From assembly GCA_964411125.1 (NCBI GenBank), contig CAYPJU010000095.1:1-21498 (forward strand): a stretch of DNA of 21,498 nt, in the 5' to 3' direction. Both the position numbers and the translations under genes were made by a program. The DNA comes from JBFIHF01 sp964411125 (GTDB lineage Bacteria > Myxococcota_A > Bradymonadia > Bradymonadales > Bradymonadaceae). Each line of letters opens with the position of its first letter. Within the stretch, counting starts at the first letter, position 1. Below are positions 21,441-21,498 of this stretch, piece after piece. The notes below the pieces were generated by a model. That model had not been told where the DNA came from. It worked only from the letters and a program-made list of their open reading frames with translations, and searched no databases.

Positions 21441-21498
21441 GGGCGTTGGGCTTCGCCCAAACCCACCAGGGGATTCTCCCCTGGACCCCGAAGTTTTC
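21441..21498 (-). repeat. dispersed multi-hairpin repeat, copy 2 (inverted)
   Basis: Read on the minus strand, this matches the element at 5157-5214 with about five mismatches in 58 positions. The hairpins CCAGGGGA-GAA-TCCCCTGG and TTGGGC-GAA-GCCCAA are both intact, and the differences fall mainly outside the stems or in loops. It starts 39 bases after the DUF2914 stop and may continue beyond the window. The bases between (21402-21440) include ACGGCTGGAAG, a fragment of the other repeat core. Confidence 0.8.

Overview
The window is about 21.5 kb of GC-rich bacterial DNA packed with 24 protein genes (23 complete, one running off the left edge). No gene-free stretch exceeds 300 bases, and no rRNA, tRNA or CRISPR array was seen. 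Lineage is inferred only from gene content: a secreted Cys-rich lipoprotein with EGF-like modules, a DUF2914 membrane protein, an ECF sigma factor paired with a membrane protein carrying a secretin-N-like domain, and ExbD-like proteins together suggest a deltaproteobacterial-grade organism such as Myxococcota or Bradymonadota. There is no marker gene to confirm this.

Layout. 1-2855: a truncated DUF457 membrane protein (-), a three-TM protein with two ExbD-like segments (+), and an EI24/CysZ-like membrane protein (-). 3015-4422: a HigB/HigA toxin-antitoxin pair whose antitoxin carries a C-terminal ImmA/IrrE metallopeptidase, with a palindromic operator candidate upstream. 4636-5926: a YdcZ-type DMT protein (-) and a membrane zinc-ribbon protein (+), separated by a hairpin-rich dispersed repeat. 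5917-9687: a pirin plus FMN-reductase operon (-) divergent from an arsenite methyltransferase and a TolC-family protein (+), plausibly a small metalloid/redox stress cluster. 9829-11406: an orphan histidine ammonia-lyase. 11619-13565: an ECF sigma factor, a putative anti-sigma membrane protein overlapping it by 4 bases, and a small membrane protein. 13562-15488: a minus-strand operon of RidA-type deaminase, SDR and MtfA peptidase, divergent from a Rieske oxygenase (15616-16692); a small Rieske ferredoxin faces the oxygenase. 17274-18026: a Fic-fold protein with a destroyed catalytic motif. 18211-21401: a CX5R phosphatase and an EGF-rich lipoprotein (-), divergent from a DUF2914 membrane protein.

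Non-coding structure is the most distinctive part. A roughly 58-base element of consecutive hairpins occurs at 5157-5214 and, inverted, at 21441-21498. A second motif built on GCTGGAAGCCGC occurs at 9688-9739 and 16701-16736. Heptanucleotide repeats of opposite orientation fill the gap before the sigma factor. A perfect 32-base palindrome lies between the Fic and ferredoxin genes. Three of the four convergent gene pairs overlap at their stop codons, leaving no room for ordinary terminators, and no T-tract terminator was recognised anywhere.

No clearly new multi-gene system stands out. The best leads are the degenerate Fic protein, the sigma/anti-sigma pair with its repeat-filled upstream region, and the two dispersed hairpin families.
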